Below are positions 34,297 through 43,137 of a DNA stretch of 64,000 bases, in pieces. The notes beneath the pieces are model-generated. The model worked only from the letters and a program-made list of their open reading frames with translations. It searched no databases and had not been told where the DNA came from. The stretch's first letter is position 1. Every line of letters starts with the position of its first letter. The translations under genes were made by a program, and so were the position numbers. The stretch comes from Gammaproteobacteria bacterium (GTDB taxonomy: Bacteria; Pseudomonadota; Gammaproteobacteria; Pseudomonadales; Pseudohongiellaceae). The stretch lies in the NCBI GenBank assembly GCA_002730035.1, contig PBYU01000002.1, forward strand, positions 1 through 64,000, in the 5' to 3' direction.

Positions 34297-35229
34297 ATGT
34301 GGTTATATGTAATAAAGCGCTTGCTCCAGGGGATTATTACCGTCTGGTTTATTGCTACAGCCACCTTCTTCGCCATGCATAATGTGCCAGGCGATCCCCT
34401 CCTGAATGATCGAGCCGTAACCGAGGCTATTCGGGCTAACCTCGAAGCCAGGTACGGTCTGGATCAGCCAATCGGCACCCAGTACCTCCTCTACCTGCGT
34501 AATCTCTCCCGGGGCGATTTTGGAATTTCCTTTACCCAGGAAAACCGGGAAGTCAATGACATTATAAGAGAGCATTTTCCGGTTTCCGCTATCCTCGGCA
34601 TTCTGGCGGTGGTATTCGCCGCGGCCGGTGGCGTCTTGTTTGGCGCCTTGACGGCAATCTATCGCAACCGGCTGCCGGACTACATCATCATGTTCCTGGT
34701 GATACTGGGTATCTCGGTTCCGAGCTTTGTCGTCGCCGCCCTGAGCCAGCTTATGCTGGTGACATTAAACAGTGCAGTGGGCACCACCGTGTTACCGGTG
34801 GCGGGCTGGGGAACCATATTACACATGCTAGTCCCGGCAATGGTATTGGGGCTTGGTACCATGGCCTATCTCACTCGACTCATGCGCTCCAGCATGCTGG
34901 AGGTAATTAGCTCCGATTTTGTTCGAACGGCGAAATCGAAGGGAGTTCCCCCGGCAAGAATTTTCGCCAAGCACCAGCTTCGTAACGCGATCCTTCCGGT
35001 AATCACAGTGCTGGGACCGGCGATTGCAGCGATCACCACTGGCGGTTTCGTTGTAGAACTGGTCTTCGCAATTCCAGGGCTGGGCAGATTCTTCGTGCAG
35101 GCCGTCCAGCAGCTCGATTACACAGTCATCATGGGGACCACGGTTTTTTATGGGGCGTTCCTGGTGTTCATGGTCATCGTTGTGGACGTACTCTACGGCT
35201 TTATCGATCCCCGTGTGAGGCTGGAGTAA
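34297..35229 (+). CDS. oppB: oligopeptide ABC transporter permease OppB
   Basis: The 310-residue inner-membrane permease has six transmembrane segments. It shows FAMHNVPGDPL near the N terminus and the EAA-type loop DFVRTAKSKGVPPARIFAKHQLRNA (about 205-230), then VELVFAIPGLGRFFVQA. Length and layout are standard. Its stop and the oppC start overlap at 35229. Confidence 0.94.
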   Translation: MWLYVIKRLLQGIITVWFIATATFFAMHNVPGDPLLNDRAVTEAIRANLEARYGLDQPIGTQYLLYLRNLSRGDFGISFTQENREVNDIIREHFPVSAILGILAVVFAAAGGVLFGALTAIYRNRLPDYIIMFLVILGISVPSFVVAALSQLMLVTLNSAVGTTVLPVAGWGTILHMLVPAMVLGLGTMAYLTRLMRSSMLEVISSDFVRTAKSKGVPPARIFAKHQLRNAILPVITVLGPAIAAITTGGFVVELVFAIPGLGRFFVQAVQQLDYTVIMGTTVFYGAFLVFMVIVVDVLYGFIDPRVRLE

Positions 35230-36593
35230 TGACTGACATAGCTTCATCAGAATTTGCACCGCTTCAGGAGCAAAAAGAAGTTCATGCTATCTCACGGCCA
35301 TCTTTATCTTATTGGCAGGATGCCTGGATTCGTCTCAAGTCAAACCGACGTGCCCTGGTTTCCCTCTACATTGTAATTGGTTTGTTGTTGTTCACTCTGG
35401 CTGGGCCATGGATCTGGAGAACTGACCCGGCTTTTCAGGATCTGGACCAGGTCAGTCAGCCACCGGGTACCAACCGTGGCGCATTGGTGGTGGAAGACTA
35501 CCAACCCTGGTTTGGCGATCAATTCCTGGCAGGAGAGGATTTGAGGCTCGCAGAACCCGGTACCACCCAGGCGGTCAGGCTGCAATGGGATCCACTGGAT
35601 GCTGCCGGTGGTCACCGCGTCTATCGCAATATATTTCCACTTGGTCCGGAGCGTGCGTACGGCATACCGTTGGCGGAACTGCTTGATCCCGAGACAGACT
35701 ACTTCGAAGATCGCCTGGATTTGAAACCGGGGCGTTATTACTACTCCGTGGTTGCTATCGGGCCTCGAGGTGAACTGCTGGACAATTTCGAGACGATTGA
35801 AGTGAGTGTCCAACAAGTTACAACTGTTATCGAAGCCGTGGAACGTGGATTAGTGGATGATGCGACCGAGTTGCAGGTGGGTGACCAGATTGATCTAATC
35901 TGGCACCCGCTTGGCACCGACTACCTGGGCAGGGATTTGCTCGCCAGGTTAATGGCTGGGGCAAGAGTCTCATTATTTATTGGTATCGGTGCCCCGTTTC
36001 TGTTCGTCCTGTTCGGCGTGGTCTATGGAAGTATGGCTGGATTCATCGGAGGCAGAACCGATCAGATGATGATGCGCTTCGCCGATTTCGTCGTGGCACT
36101 GCCTTTCCTGTTGTTTATGATCCTGTTCAAGATTGCCTTCGGAATCGGGCCGGGAGAGAGCGGGGTGTTTCCCATGCTGGTGGCCCTGGTTGTGCTGATG
36201 TGGCCGGCAACGGCCAGGCTGGTGCGGGGACAGATTCTGCAGATTCGTGAGCAGGGCTATATCAGTGCCTCGCAATTGCTTGGCGCGAAAACCAGCTATC
36301 TGATTCTTCGTCACATGATTCCCAATACACTCGGTGTGGTTCTGGTGACAGTCACCTTTGCCATCCCCAGTGCCATCTTTACCGAAGCCTTTCTGTCTTT
36401 TATTGGCATGGGTGTGGCACCTCCCACGCCGTCATGGGGTTCGATGTCCAACGAGGGCATCAAGACTATGTTGACCACGCCCCATGAGCTTATCTTCCCT
36501 GCTATGTTCATTAGTTTGACCGTATTGGCATTTAATCTGCTCGGTGATGGCTTGAGGGATGCGCTGGATGCGCGCATGAGGAATACCGAATGA
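35229..36593 (+). CDS. oppC: oligopeptide ABC transporter permease OppC with a fibronectin-III-like insert
   Basis: The 454-residue protein is about 150 longer than typical OppC. The C-terminal part (about 225-454) is standard, from HPLGTDYLGRDLL through the loop GYISASQLLGAKTSYLILRH to the last segments. Between TM1 (about 43-64) and that point lies a long periplasmic insert. Within it, residues about 107-196 look like a fibronectin type III domain (AVRLQWDPLDAAGGHRVYRN, later RYYYSVVAIGPRGE). The insert may contact the binding protein or substrate. The next gene overlaps by ATGA. Confidence 0.9.
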   Translation: MTDIASSEFAPLQEQKEVHAISRPSLSYWQDAWIRLKSNRRALVSLYIVIGLLLFTLAGPWIWRTDPAFQDLDQVSQPPGTNRGALVVEDYQPWFGDQFLAGEDLRLAEPGTTQAVRLQWDPLDAAGGHRVYRNIFPLGPERAYGIPLAELLDPETDYFEDRLDLKPGRYYYSVVAIGPRGELLDNFETIEVSVQQVTTVIEAVERGLVDDATELQVGDQIDLIWHPLGTDYLGRDLLARLMAGARVSLFIGIGAPFLFVLFGVVYGSMAGFIGGRTDQMMMRFADFVVALPFLLFMILFKIAFGIGPGESGVFPMLVALVVLMWPATARLVRGQILQIREQGYISASQLLGAKTSYLILRHMIPNTLGVVLVTVTFAIPSAIFTEAFLSFIGMGVAPPTPSWGSMSNEGIKTMLTTPHELIFPAMFISLTVLAFNLLGDGLRDALDARMRNTE

Positions 36594-37639
36594 GTAGGGC
36601 TTCGTTGGCTAACGAAGCTGCACTGGTATTGCTGGAAGTTGAAAACCTGGCGGTTGAATTCGATACCTATGGCGGCATCGTCAAGGCGGTAAGAGGTGTC
36701 AACTTTACCGTCGATCATGGCAAGACTCTGGCCATAGTAGGCGAGTCAGGATGCGGCAAGTCCGTAACCGTGCAAAGCATGATGGGCCTGATTCCCATGC
36801 CGCCCGGGCATATAACTTCCGGTTCCGCAAGGCTGCGTGGGACAGAAGTCCTGGGGCGCAATAGCATCGATGGAAAGGAAATTCGCGGCGCTGAGATCGG
36901 TATGATCTTCCAGGACCCGATGACTTCACTTAACCCCACCATGATGATCGGTGACCAGATAGCAGAACCACTGCAAGTGCATAAGGGATATGGGTACCGT
37001 CAGGCATTCGATGAGGCCGTTCGTCTGCTAGAAATGAGCAAGATTCCGGAGGCAAGCAAGCGTGCCAGGCAATACCCCTTTGAATTCTCTGGAGGCATGC
37101 TGCAACGTGCCATGATCGCCATGGCGATTTCCTGCAAACCATCCATCCTGATAGCCGACGAACCCACTACGGCATTGGATGTCACAATCCAGGCTCAAAT
37201 ACTGGACCTGATGCAAGACCTGCAGCATGAGACAGGCATGGCGATAATTCTTATAACACACGATCTTGGTGTTGTGGCACGCATGGCGGACGATGTCGCC
37301 GTTATGTATGCAGGCAAGATAGTCGAGCATGGATCGGTGGATGATGTATTTTATCGTTCTGCCCATCCCTATACCGTGGGTTTGAAAGAAGCGATGCCAA
37401 CCAACGATCCGACCAGGCAGCATGAGCTGCACCCAATCGAAGGCAGTCCGCCAGATTTATTTGCGCCGCCTCCCGGTTGTGGGTATTGCGCGCGTTGCCC
37501 GTTCGCTATGCAGATCTGTGATACCAGAGAATCACCTGATTTTTTTCTGAAAGAGCAGCATTTCAGTCGCTGCTGGCTGCATCATGAAGACTCGCCAAGC
37601 AAACCCGATGACTTGTATTTCAAGGGCCGCGAAGCATGA
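36590..37639 (+). CDS. oppD: oligopeptide ABC transporter ATPase OppD
   Basis: The 349-residue ATPase has Walker A GESGCGKS, Q-loop IFQDPMTSLNP, signature FSGGMLQRAM and Walker B ILIADEPTTALDV. The C-terminal oligopeptide-transport extension has the Cys cluster CGYCARCPFAMQIC. It starts with ATGA overlap on oppC and overlaps oppF the same way. Confidence 0.95.
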   Translation: MSRASLANEAALVLLEVENLAVEFDTYGGIVKAVRGVNFTVDHGKTLAIVGESGCGKSVTVQSMMGLIPMPPGHITSGSARLRGTEVLGRNSIDGKEIRGAEIGMIFQDPMTSLNPTMMIGDQIAEPLQVHKGYGYRQAFDEAVRLLEMSKIPEASKRARQYPFEFSGGMLQRAMIAMAISCKPSILIADEPTTALDVTIQAQILDLMQDLQHETGMAIILITHDLGVVARMADDVAVMYAGKIVEHGSVDDVFYRSAHPYTVGLKEAMPTNDPTRQHELHPIEGSPPDLFAPPPGCGYCARCPFAMQICDTRESPDFFLKEQHFSRCWLHHEDSPSKPDDLYFKGREA

Positions 37640-38595
37640 GTAATCTACTCAAGGCAGCTGAGCTAACTCGCTATTTCGATATCGGTCGCAATCAGCGCGT
37701 GCATGCTGTGGAAAAAGTGACACTGGAAGTTGCAGAGAAAGAAATTGTTGGCCTCGTGGGGGAGAGTGGTTCCGGAAAGTCTACCTTTGGTAAGACTGTT
37801 GTCGGACTTCACGCCAAGACATCTGGAACGGTGAAGTTTCGAGGCGAAACATTACCTCAGAAGTATCGACCGGCCGATTTTCAGCGATTGGCCACAAAGA
37901 TGCAGATGATCTTCCAGGATCCTTATTCGTCACTGAATCCAAGGATGACAGTTGGAGAAATCATCGCCGAGGGAATTCGCTTACACCCGGAACTCAGTGC
38001 TGCCGATATTCGGCAACTGGTTGCTGAGTGGCTGGAACGGGTGGGGCTACAGGCAGATCATATGTCGCGTTATCCGCATGAATTCTCCGGAGGTCAGCGG
38101 CAACGGATAGGCATAGCCCGTGCTCTGATACTGGAACCCGAGTTTGTCGTTTGCGACGAACCGATCTCTGCATTGGATGTTTCGGTGCAGGCACAAGTAA
38201 TCAACCTGCTGGATGAACTCAAAGACAAGATGGGATTGACGCTGTTATTTATTGCCCACGACCTGTCGATGGTGCGCTACGTGAGTGATCGTATGGCGGT
38301 CATGTATCTTGGCTCGCTGGTGGAAGTGGGTAAAGCAGACGAAGTGTACTTCGATCCCAAGCACCCTTACACGGAGGTGCTGATCGGTTCCAACCCGGAG
38401 CCGAACCCACAACTGGAACGGAATAGGCCGTCTACGACTATTCAAGGGGAAATACCTTCACCGGTCAATGTGCCTGCTGGTTGTCGCTTTGCCAACCGCT
38501 GCCCCAAGGTATTGGACCAGTGCCGCACAGTTACCCCCGAACTGATTCCACTGAAAGACATCAATCGCCAGGTTGCCTGCCATCTCTACAACTAA
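37636..38595 (+). CDS. oppF: oligopeptide ABC transporter ATPase OppF
   Basis: The 319-residue ATPase has Walker A GESGSGKST, Q-loop IFQDPYSSLNP, signature FSGGQRQRIG and Walker B FVVCDEPISALDV. The C-terminal extension has CRFANRCPKVLDQC. It completes the operon and starts by ATGA overlap with oppD. Confidence 0.95.
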   Translation: MSNLLKAAELTRYFDIGRNQRVHAVEKVTLEVAEKEIVGLVGESGSGKSTFGKTVVGLHAKTSGTVKFRGETLPQKYRPADFQRLATKMQMIFQDPYSSLNPRMTVGEIIAEGIRLHPELSAADIRQLVAEWLERVGLQADHMSRYPHEFSGGQRQRIGIARALILEPEFVVCDEPISALDVSVQAQVINLLDELKDKMGLTLLFIAHDLSMVRYVSDRMAVMYLGSLVEVGKADEVYFDPKHPYTEVLIGSNPEPNPQLERNRPSTTIQGEIPSPVNVPAGCRFANRCPKVLDQCRTVTPELIPLKDINRQVACHLYN

Positions 38596-38640
38596 AGCCC
38601 TGTTTAACCCGGGTAGTGATCAGCATTGACGAAGATCGGG

Positions 38641-40158
38641 CTAGTCTCCTTCATCGAGGTCTCTGATCAACTTGGTCAAGCTGCGGAAATCAGTCTTGCC
38701 GCTACCCATGCGCGGAAACTCTGCAATCGTGACATATTGCTTGGGCAGCGCCAGGTTTGGGAGGTCTTCAGAGAGCTTTTTGCCCAGCTCCTGTGGGTCG
38801 ACACTCTGGGTCGTCACGGCCACGATGCGCGATCCCCGCTTGGCGTCTGGCAATTCTACAGCACAGCATTCCACTTCTTCCGGAGTCCTGGCATTGAGCG
38901 TCTCTTCCACCATGACCAGTGAAATCATCTCCCCGCCAATCTTGACGAAGCGCTTTAGTCGCCCCCTGTGCCACAGGTAGCCGTCTTCATCCAGATAGCC
39001 CAGATCCCCGGTGTCGTACCAGCCGGATGTAATGCGCAGGTGGGTTTCTTCGATATCGTTCAGGTAGCCCTGCATGACTCCATCACCCTTGACTATGATC
39101 TTGCCAGTTTCACCCGATTTACATTCCTCACCGGTCTCGTAGTCTTCGATCTTGACTTTGGTGCCGGGGATGGGGATGCCGATACTGCCCGGTTTGTTGG
39201 AGTCCCGCGGATTTACGGAGATAACCGGCGAAGTCTCGGTAGCGCCGTAGCCTTCAAAGATCTCGAGGTCATGTTTTTCACGAAACAGCGTCCTCAAGCG
39301 TTCTGGACACTTATCGGCCCCAGACACGGCGAGTTCTACACTGGCGAAATCTCCCGGAGCAGACTGCTTGACGTAGCCTTCCAGAAACAGCGGCGTGCCT
39401 ATCAGCAAGGCTGGTTTGTCTTCCTTAATAAGTTTGACGACTGTTTTAAAATCGAGTGGATTCGCATAAGTAATCGAGGTCATGGCGAGACACAAGGGAG
39501 TCCATAGATTTATTGTTAGCCCGAAGACATGAAAATAAGGCAGCACTGCCAGCACCCTATCCATATCATGGATATCCATCATGTCCGAGAATGAGTCGAT
39601 GTTGGACAGTAGGTTTTTTTGAGTTAGCTGAACTACTTTGGGTTCTTTCTCGCTACCGCTAGTGAAAAGAATTACTGCGGGTCTATTCAGATCGGTTTTC
39701 CCTGCTATGCGTTTAAGCCAGGAAAGGGGTAATTTTGTTTTTGCAAACGCCAGCGCCTTTTCCAGTGAACCGAGCTGCTCCATGATGTCTTCTATAAAGA
39801 TCATGTCAGGAAGCTCTTCACAGCCAACTCGTTCCAGCAAGGCTCGGGTAGTCACTATCACCTTGAAATCGCATTTCTGCTGGGCGTACTGGCAGTTTCT
39901 AGCGGCGCCGGTTGAGTAATTGATCATAACCGGCGTGCGCCCACCGATAAGTGCGCCAACAATCGCCAATGCCCCACCGAACGAGGTGGGCAACATGATG
40001 CCTATGCGTCCCCTTTCGAGCTTGCGGAACCTACGGGCTAGAATCAGGGATGCCAGCAATGCCCGTGAGTAAGTGACATCGCGTCCTGTTGATCGGTCGA
40101 TAATGGCGGGCTTGTCAGGGAATTTCCTGGCCGACTCGATGAATCGATGCTGTAACAT
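38641..40158 (-). CDS. AMP-dependent acyl-CoA synthetase/ligase
   Basis: The 505-residue adenylate-forming enzyme has the P-loop LFTSGSEKEPK, the acyl pocket region EGYGATETSPV, the hinge-region GWYDTGDLGYLDEDGYLWHRGR and the C-terminal lysine motif GSGKTDF. The layout resembles the acyl-ACP synthetase half of Aas and related lipid ligases. It probably activates fatty acids for membrane repair or catabolism; the acyl acceptor is not determined. It is convergent with the opp operon. Confidence 0.85.
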   Translation of the reverse strand: MLQHRFIESARKFPDKPAIIDRSTGRDVTYSRALLASLILARRFRKLERGRIGIMLPTSFGGALAIVGALIGGRTPVMINYSTGAARNCQYAQQKCDFKVIVTTRALLERVGCEELPDMIFIEDIMEQLGSLEKALAFAKTKLPLSWLKRIAGKTDLNRPAVILFTSGSEKEPKVVQLTQKNLLSNIDSFSDMMDIHDMDRVLAVLPYFHVFGLTINLWTPLCLAMTSITYANPLDFKTVVKLIKEDKPALLIGTPLFLEGYVKQSAPGDFASVELAVSGADKCPERLRTLFREKHDLEIFEGYGATETSPVISVNPRDSNKPGSIGIPIPGTKVKIEDYETGEECKSGETGKIIVKGDGVMQGYLNDIEETHLRITSGWYDTGDLGYLDEDGYLWHRGRLKRFVKIGGEMISLVMVEETLNARTPEEVECCAVELPDAKRGSRIVAVTTQSVDPQELGKKLSEDLPNLALPKQYVTIAEFPRMGSGKTDFRSLTKLIRDLDEGD

Positions 40159-40217
40159 GTCGGCATATTATCCCAAAACTACGCGCTTGGAACAGGATGG
40201 TGCCGATGGTAGAGTGC

Positions 40218-40239
40218 CTGTTCCCCCTTGCGGGAACAG
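40218..40239. repeat. 8-bp inverted repeat between divergent genes
   Basis: CTGTTCCC and GGGAACAG flank CCTTGC in the region between the acyl-CoA-synthetase-like gene and the plus-strand genes from 40280. This could be an operator or a 5' hairpin. Confidence 0.45.
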
Positions 40240-40279
40240 CACTTTGTGCAGCCCGTATCTAGACAGGAGGAGGCAGGCC

Positions 40280-40438
40280 GTGCAAAATTTGGAGCATCTA
40301 AACAGTCTACATAGAGTCTTGCTCGGTTTGCTGCTGGTGGCCGAGCCAACCAAAGATCTGGATGCGCGCTGGGGAGGCGTGCCTTCATGGACGGTGGTAG
40401 ATTTGCTGCCAATAATTTATGCAGAACTCACTCAATAA
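40280..40438 (+). CDS. candidate 52-residue small protein
   Basis: A GTG at 40280 has a strong AGGAGG Shine-Dalgarno nine bases upstream. It opens a 52-codon frame starting MQNLEHLNSLHRVLLGLL and ending AELTQ, 20 bases before the GFA gene. The middle is hydrophobic. No family is recognised; it is proposed because of the ribosome-binding site and operon-like spacing. Confidence 0.4.
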   Translation: MQNLEHLNSLHRVLLGLLLVAEPTKDLDARWGGVPSWTVVDLLPIIYAELTQ

Positions 40439-40458
40439 TTAGAGTAGCTTGCGAAGAA

Positions 40459-40842
40459 ATGAAGCACAAGGGAAGTTGCCACTGTGGTGCCGTTCAATTT
40501 GAAGTTGAAGCGCCGGATCCAGTCGAAGTTGAAAACTGTAATTGTTCGATCTGCAGTAAATCAGGCTATTTGCACTTGATCGTGCCCGGCGCCAACTTCA
40601 GTCTCCTCGCGGGAGAGTCCCAGCTGCACACTTACAGCTTCAACACCGGTGTCGCCAGGCACTACTTCTGCAAGGTCTGTGGCATCAAGCCTTATTATAT
40701 CCCCCGCTCCAATCCCGACGGGGTAGACGTCAATGTGAATTGCCTGGATGAGCAGCCGGTGAACATGAGCATTGTGGATTTTGATGGTCGAAATTGGGAG
40801 CAGCACGCTCACAAGATTGCCCACAAGAGCAAGCCTTCCTGA
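40459..40842 (+). CDS. GFA/CENP-V family zinc protein
   Basis: The protein has 127 residues from ATG 40459. Zinc-ligand motifs of the glutathione-dependent formaldehyde-activating family are present: CHCGAVQFEVE near the N terminus, CNCSICSKSGYLHL, and YFCKVCGIKPYY. The ATG is preferred to an upstream in-frame start because it gives the usual CHCG position. The family binds zinc and sometimes acts on formaldehyde or glutathione adducts, but most members are uncharacterised. Confidence 0.85.
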   Translation: MKHKGSCHCGAVQFEVEAPDPVEVENCNCSICSKSGYLHLIVPGANFSLLAGESQLHTYSFNTGVARHYFCKVCGIKPYYIPRSNPDGVDVNVNCLDEQPVNMSIVDFDGRNWEQHAHKIAHKSKPS

Positions 40843-40870
40843 ATATTTCGGTATTGAAGACTTTCATATC

Positions 40871-41446
40871 ATGCTGAGTGGATTACCCAAACATTTCAAC
40901 ACGATCTGGTTAGTGGTAGTAGTCATCGTACTGGGTCTTTTGCTGATGTTTCCCGGCTGGTTGAACAGGGAATCCATATCCGACTATCTCAATAACCTCG
41001 GCGCTATGGCGCTGCTGGTGTATATCGGCGTTTCGCTAACTCGCTCCATGCTGCTGATTCCCTGCACACCATTTGTACTGGCCGGGGCAATTTCCTTTCC
41101 ACAGCAGCTCTTTCTTGTGTTGCTGATCTCAATGGTTGGTATTGTGGTTGGAGCGTTCCTGGTATACAGTTTCCCTTCTTTTGGCAACTACGATGAGCAT
41201 CTGGAAGAAAAGTATCCAGAGAAGATTGCGGTACTGAAAGAAAAAATGCATGGCAAGTATGCCTTTGCTTTTATCATCGGGTGGTCATTCTTCCCGTTGG
41301 TACCCACAGATGCGGTCTGTTATGTCGCAGGGATGGCGAAGATGTCTTTCAAGAACATGATTTCAGCACTGCTAATTGGTGAATTTCCCCTGGTAACTGC
41401 TTACATATTTCTTGGAGCCGAAATAGGTGAGTGGCTGAGAGTATGA
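40871..41446 (+). CDS. DedA/TVP38-like VTT-domain membrane protein
   Basis: The 191-residue inner-membrane protein has four to five hydrophobic segments. The VTT-domain pattern is present: IPCTPFVLAGAISFP, VGAFLVYSFPSF and the FIIGWSFFPLVPTDAVCYVAGMAKM region. It starts at ATG 40871 and overlaps the methyltransferase by ATGA. Family roles include membrane lipid scrambling or flipping; here the pairing with a lipid-methyltransferase-like enzyme suggests envelope lipid work. Confidence 0.83.
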   Translation: MLSGLPKHFNTIWLVVVVIVLGLLLMFPGWLNRESISDYLNNLGAMALLVYIGVSLTRSMLLIPCTPFVLAGAISFPQQLFLVLLISMVGIVVGAFLVYSFPSFGNYDEHLEEKYPEKIAVLKEKMHGKYAFAFIIGWSFFPLVPTDAVCYVAGMAKMSFKNMISALLIGEFPLVTAYIFLGAEIGEWLRV

Positions 41447-42003
41447 CAATTCGATTCAAATTTAGTGATTCCTTCAATTTAATAAAGAATATCAGGACGA
41501 CCGGTACTATTACGCCCAGTTCCAAGGTTCTTATCGAACAACTCCTGGGACCGATCGATTTTGCTTTGGCGCGCTGTATCGTCGAGCTCGGTCCTGGCAA
41601 TGGTTGTGTCACACATGCACTATTAAAGCGGATACATCCGGATTGCGTGCTGGTTTGTCTCGAGCTGAATAATGAATTTGCAACCCAGTTGAATACCCAT
41701 CGGGACCCGCGCTTACGTGTCTACAATGCCTGCGCTTCTTCGATACGAGAAATACTCGATGAGCTGGACATCGCCAAGGTGGATCACGTTGTTTCCAGTC
41801 TACCGCTGTCACTAATCGACGATAATGTGGTTGGTAATATCCTCGCCAGTGTCGATTCGAATCTCCGTGAGGGGGGAAGGTTTCTCCAGTACCAATACAG
41901 CCTCGCCAACTATAGCGACATGAAGCCATTCTTCCGTGACGTGAAACTCCGTTTCACGCTGCGCAACATGCCTCCCGCCTTCGTCTACGAGTGTATTAAG
42001 TAG
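41443..42003 (+). CDS. SAM-dependent methyltransferase, phospholipid N-methyltransferase-like
   Basis: The protein has 186 residues from the ATGA overlap with the VTT gene; a GTG at 41431 is less likely. Motifs are FNLIKNIRTTGTITPSSKVLIEQLL near the N terminus, motif I VELGPGNGCVT, LELNNEF and VDHVVSSLPLSLI. This matches the PmtA/rRNA-adenine-dimethylase-like group that methylates phosphatidylethanolamine in some bacteria. The substrate is inferred from family only. Confidence 0.78.
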   Translation: MTIRFKFSDSFNLIKNIRTTGTITPSSKVLIEQLLGPIDFALARCIVELGPGNGCVTHALLKRIHPDCVLVCLELNNEFATQLNTHRDPRLRVYNACASSIREILDELDIAKVDHVVSSLPLSLIDDNVVGNILASVDSNLREGGRFLQYQYSLANYSDMKPFFRDVKLRFTLRNMPPAFVYECIK

Positions 42004-42011
42004 TCAAAAAT

Positions 42012-42024
42012 CGGGGACAGGCCC
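42012..42024. repeat. short GGGACAG palindrome
   Basis: CGGGG-ACAG-GCCCC lies just after the methyltransferase stop, between convergent genes. It belongs with the similar elements at 7356, 42591 and 63940. Confidence 0.4.
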
Positions 42025-42042
42025 CATTGCTCTCTCGAATTT

Positions 42043-42564
42043 CTAGTCCACCAGTGTGATGCGGTTATCCGGATCTGGCCGAAAGATCAGGTATTCGATA
42101 TCGGTTTCGAGTTCACTCCAGTAATGGGGAGTGTGCCCGGGAATCACCACCACATCCCCTGGCACTATGCGGCGGCTTACACCGCCTTCGATGCCGGAGC
42201 TGCGAATGCTCGTAGAGGGGCTGGGAGCCGGTCGTGGATCAATCAGCGTGCCACCGGTAACGAGCGTGGCATAACCTTTCAGCATGTAGTAGATCTCGGT
42301 CGTATTGACCGGGTGCAGATTGGCTCCGCCCGGAATTTCTTTCGGTCGAAACACCCCATAAACACCGACGCGGTAATCCCCGGTCACACTAACCGTTCTG
42401 ATCGGCCGGTCGCTGACCCGATCGCGGGGCAGGGCATCGATGAACTTGCTAATATCTTCGGCGGTGACATCGGTGGCCGAGGGAGGTTCGGCAGGTGCCG
42501 GGGTCTGCGCGACAGCGACGCCGATGCAGGCTATTGCTGCGAGAGTTAGAGCGATTCTTGTCAT
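42043..42564 (-). CDS. secreted cupin protein (tandem copy 1)
   Basis: The 173-residue protein has a signal peptide (cut near VAVAQ) and a single cupin domain. Motif 1 is NLHPVNTTEIYYMLKGYATLV and motif 2 PGDVVVIPGHTPHYWSE, giving possible metal ligands. It is a close paralogue of the protein at 42609-43124, with most of the mature sequence shared. It lies downstream of a PQQ dehydrogenase on the same strand. A periplasmic enzyme or ligand-binding role is likely. Confidence 0.83.
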   Translation of the reverse strand: MTRIALTLAAIACIGVAVAQTPAPAEPPSATDVTAEDISKFIDALPRDRVSDRPIRTVSVTGDYRVGVYGVFRPKEIPGGANLHPVNTTEIYYMLKGYATLVTGGTLIDPRPAPSPSTSIRSSGIEGGVSRRIVPGDVVVIPGHTPHYWSELETDIEYLIFRPDPDNRITLVD

Positions 42565-42590
42565 TGTTTTTGCTCGGGTTAGAGGATCAA

Positions 42591-42607
42591 TAAGGGACAG
42601 TCCCTTT
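42591..42607. repeat. short GGGACAG palindrome
   Basis: TAAGGGAC and GTCCCTTT flank the central A in the 44-base gap between the two cupin genes. The copy interrupts a same-strand gene series, so it could affect mRNA processing or termination between them. Confidence 0.4.
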
Positions 42608-42608
42608 G

Positions 42609-43124
42609 TTACTCGGTCAGCGGTATGCGGTTATCCGGATCCGGCCTGAAAATCAGGTAGGTCAGATCGGTTTCCAGTTCGCTGAACCAATGTGGCGTGT
42701 GACCAGGAATAATAATGACGTCACCGGGAACCACGCGCCGGCTGACTCCGCCTTCGATGGCGGTGCCCCGCACCCAATTGGCATTTTCCTGCTTGGCATC
42801 CGTCATCGTACCGCCAGTCACGAGTGTCGCATAACCGCTCATCATGTAGTAAATCTCGGTGGTGTCAACCTGATGCAGGTTCGATCTACCCGGAAGGTCC
42901 TTAGGCCGGAAAACTCCATAGACCCCGACTCGGTAATCACCGGTAACTTCGACATTCTTGATGGGGCGATCACTAACCCGGTCCTTGGGCAGTGCATCGA
43001 TAAACTTGGTGATCTCCTCGGCGGTTACATCGGTGGCTATTGGCGGAATAGCAGGTGCCGGAGTCTGTGCCAGCGCCAGAGAGCCGAAGCCTATTGCAGC
43101 TATCATGAGTACACATTTTTTCAT
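42609..43124 (-). CDS. secreted cupin protein (tandem copy 2)
   Basis: The 171-residue protein has a signal peptide (cut near LALAQ) and a cupin domain with NLHQVDTTEIYYMMSGYATLV and PGDVIIIPGHTPHWFSE. It is 13 bases after the PQQ dehydrogenase gene and clearly paralogous to copy 1, so a local duplication is evident. The function is not known. Confidence 0.83.
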   Translation of the reverse strand: MKKCVLMIAAIGFGSLALAQTPAPAIPPIATDVTAEEITKFIDALPKDRVSDRPIKNVEVTGDYRVGVYGVFRPKDLPGRSNLHQVDTTEIYYMMSGYATLVTGGTMTDAKQENANWVRGTAIEGGVSRRVVPGDVIIIPGHTPHWFSELETDLTYLIFRPDPDNRIPLTE

Positions 43125-43137
43125 TGTTGTTATTCCT

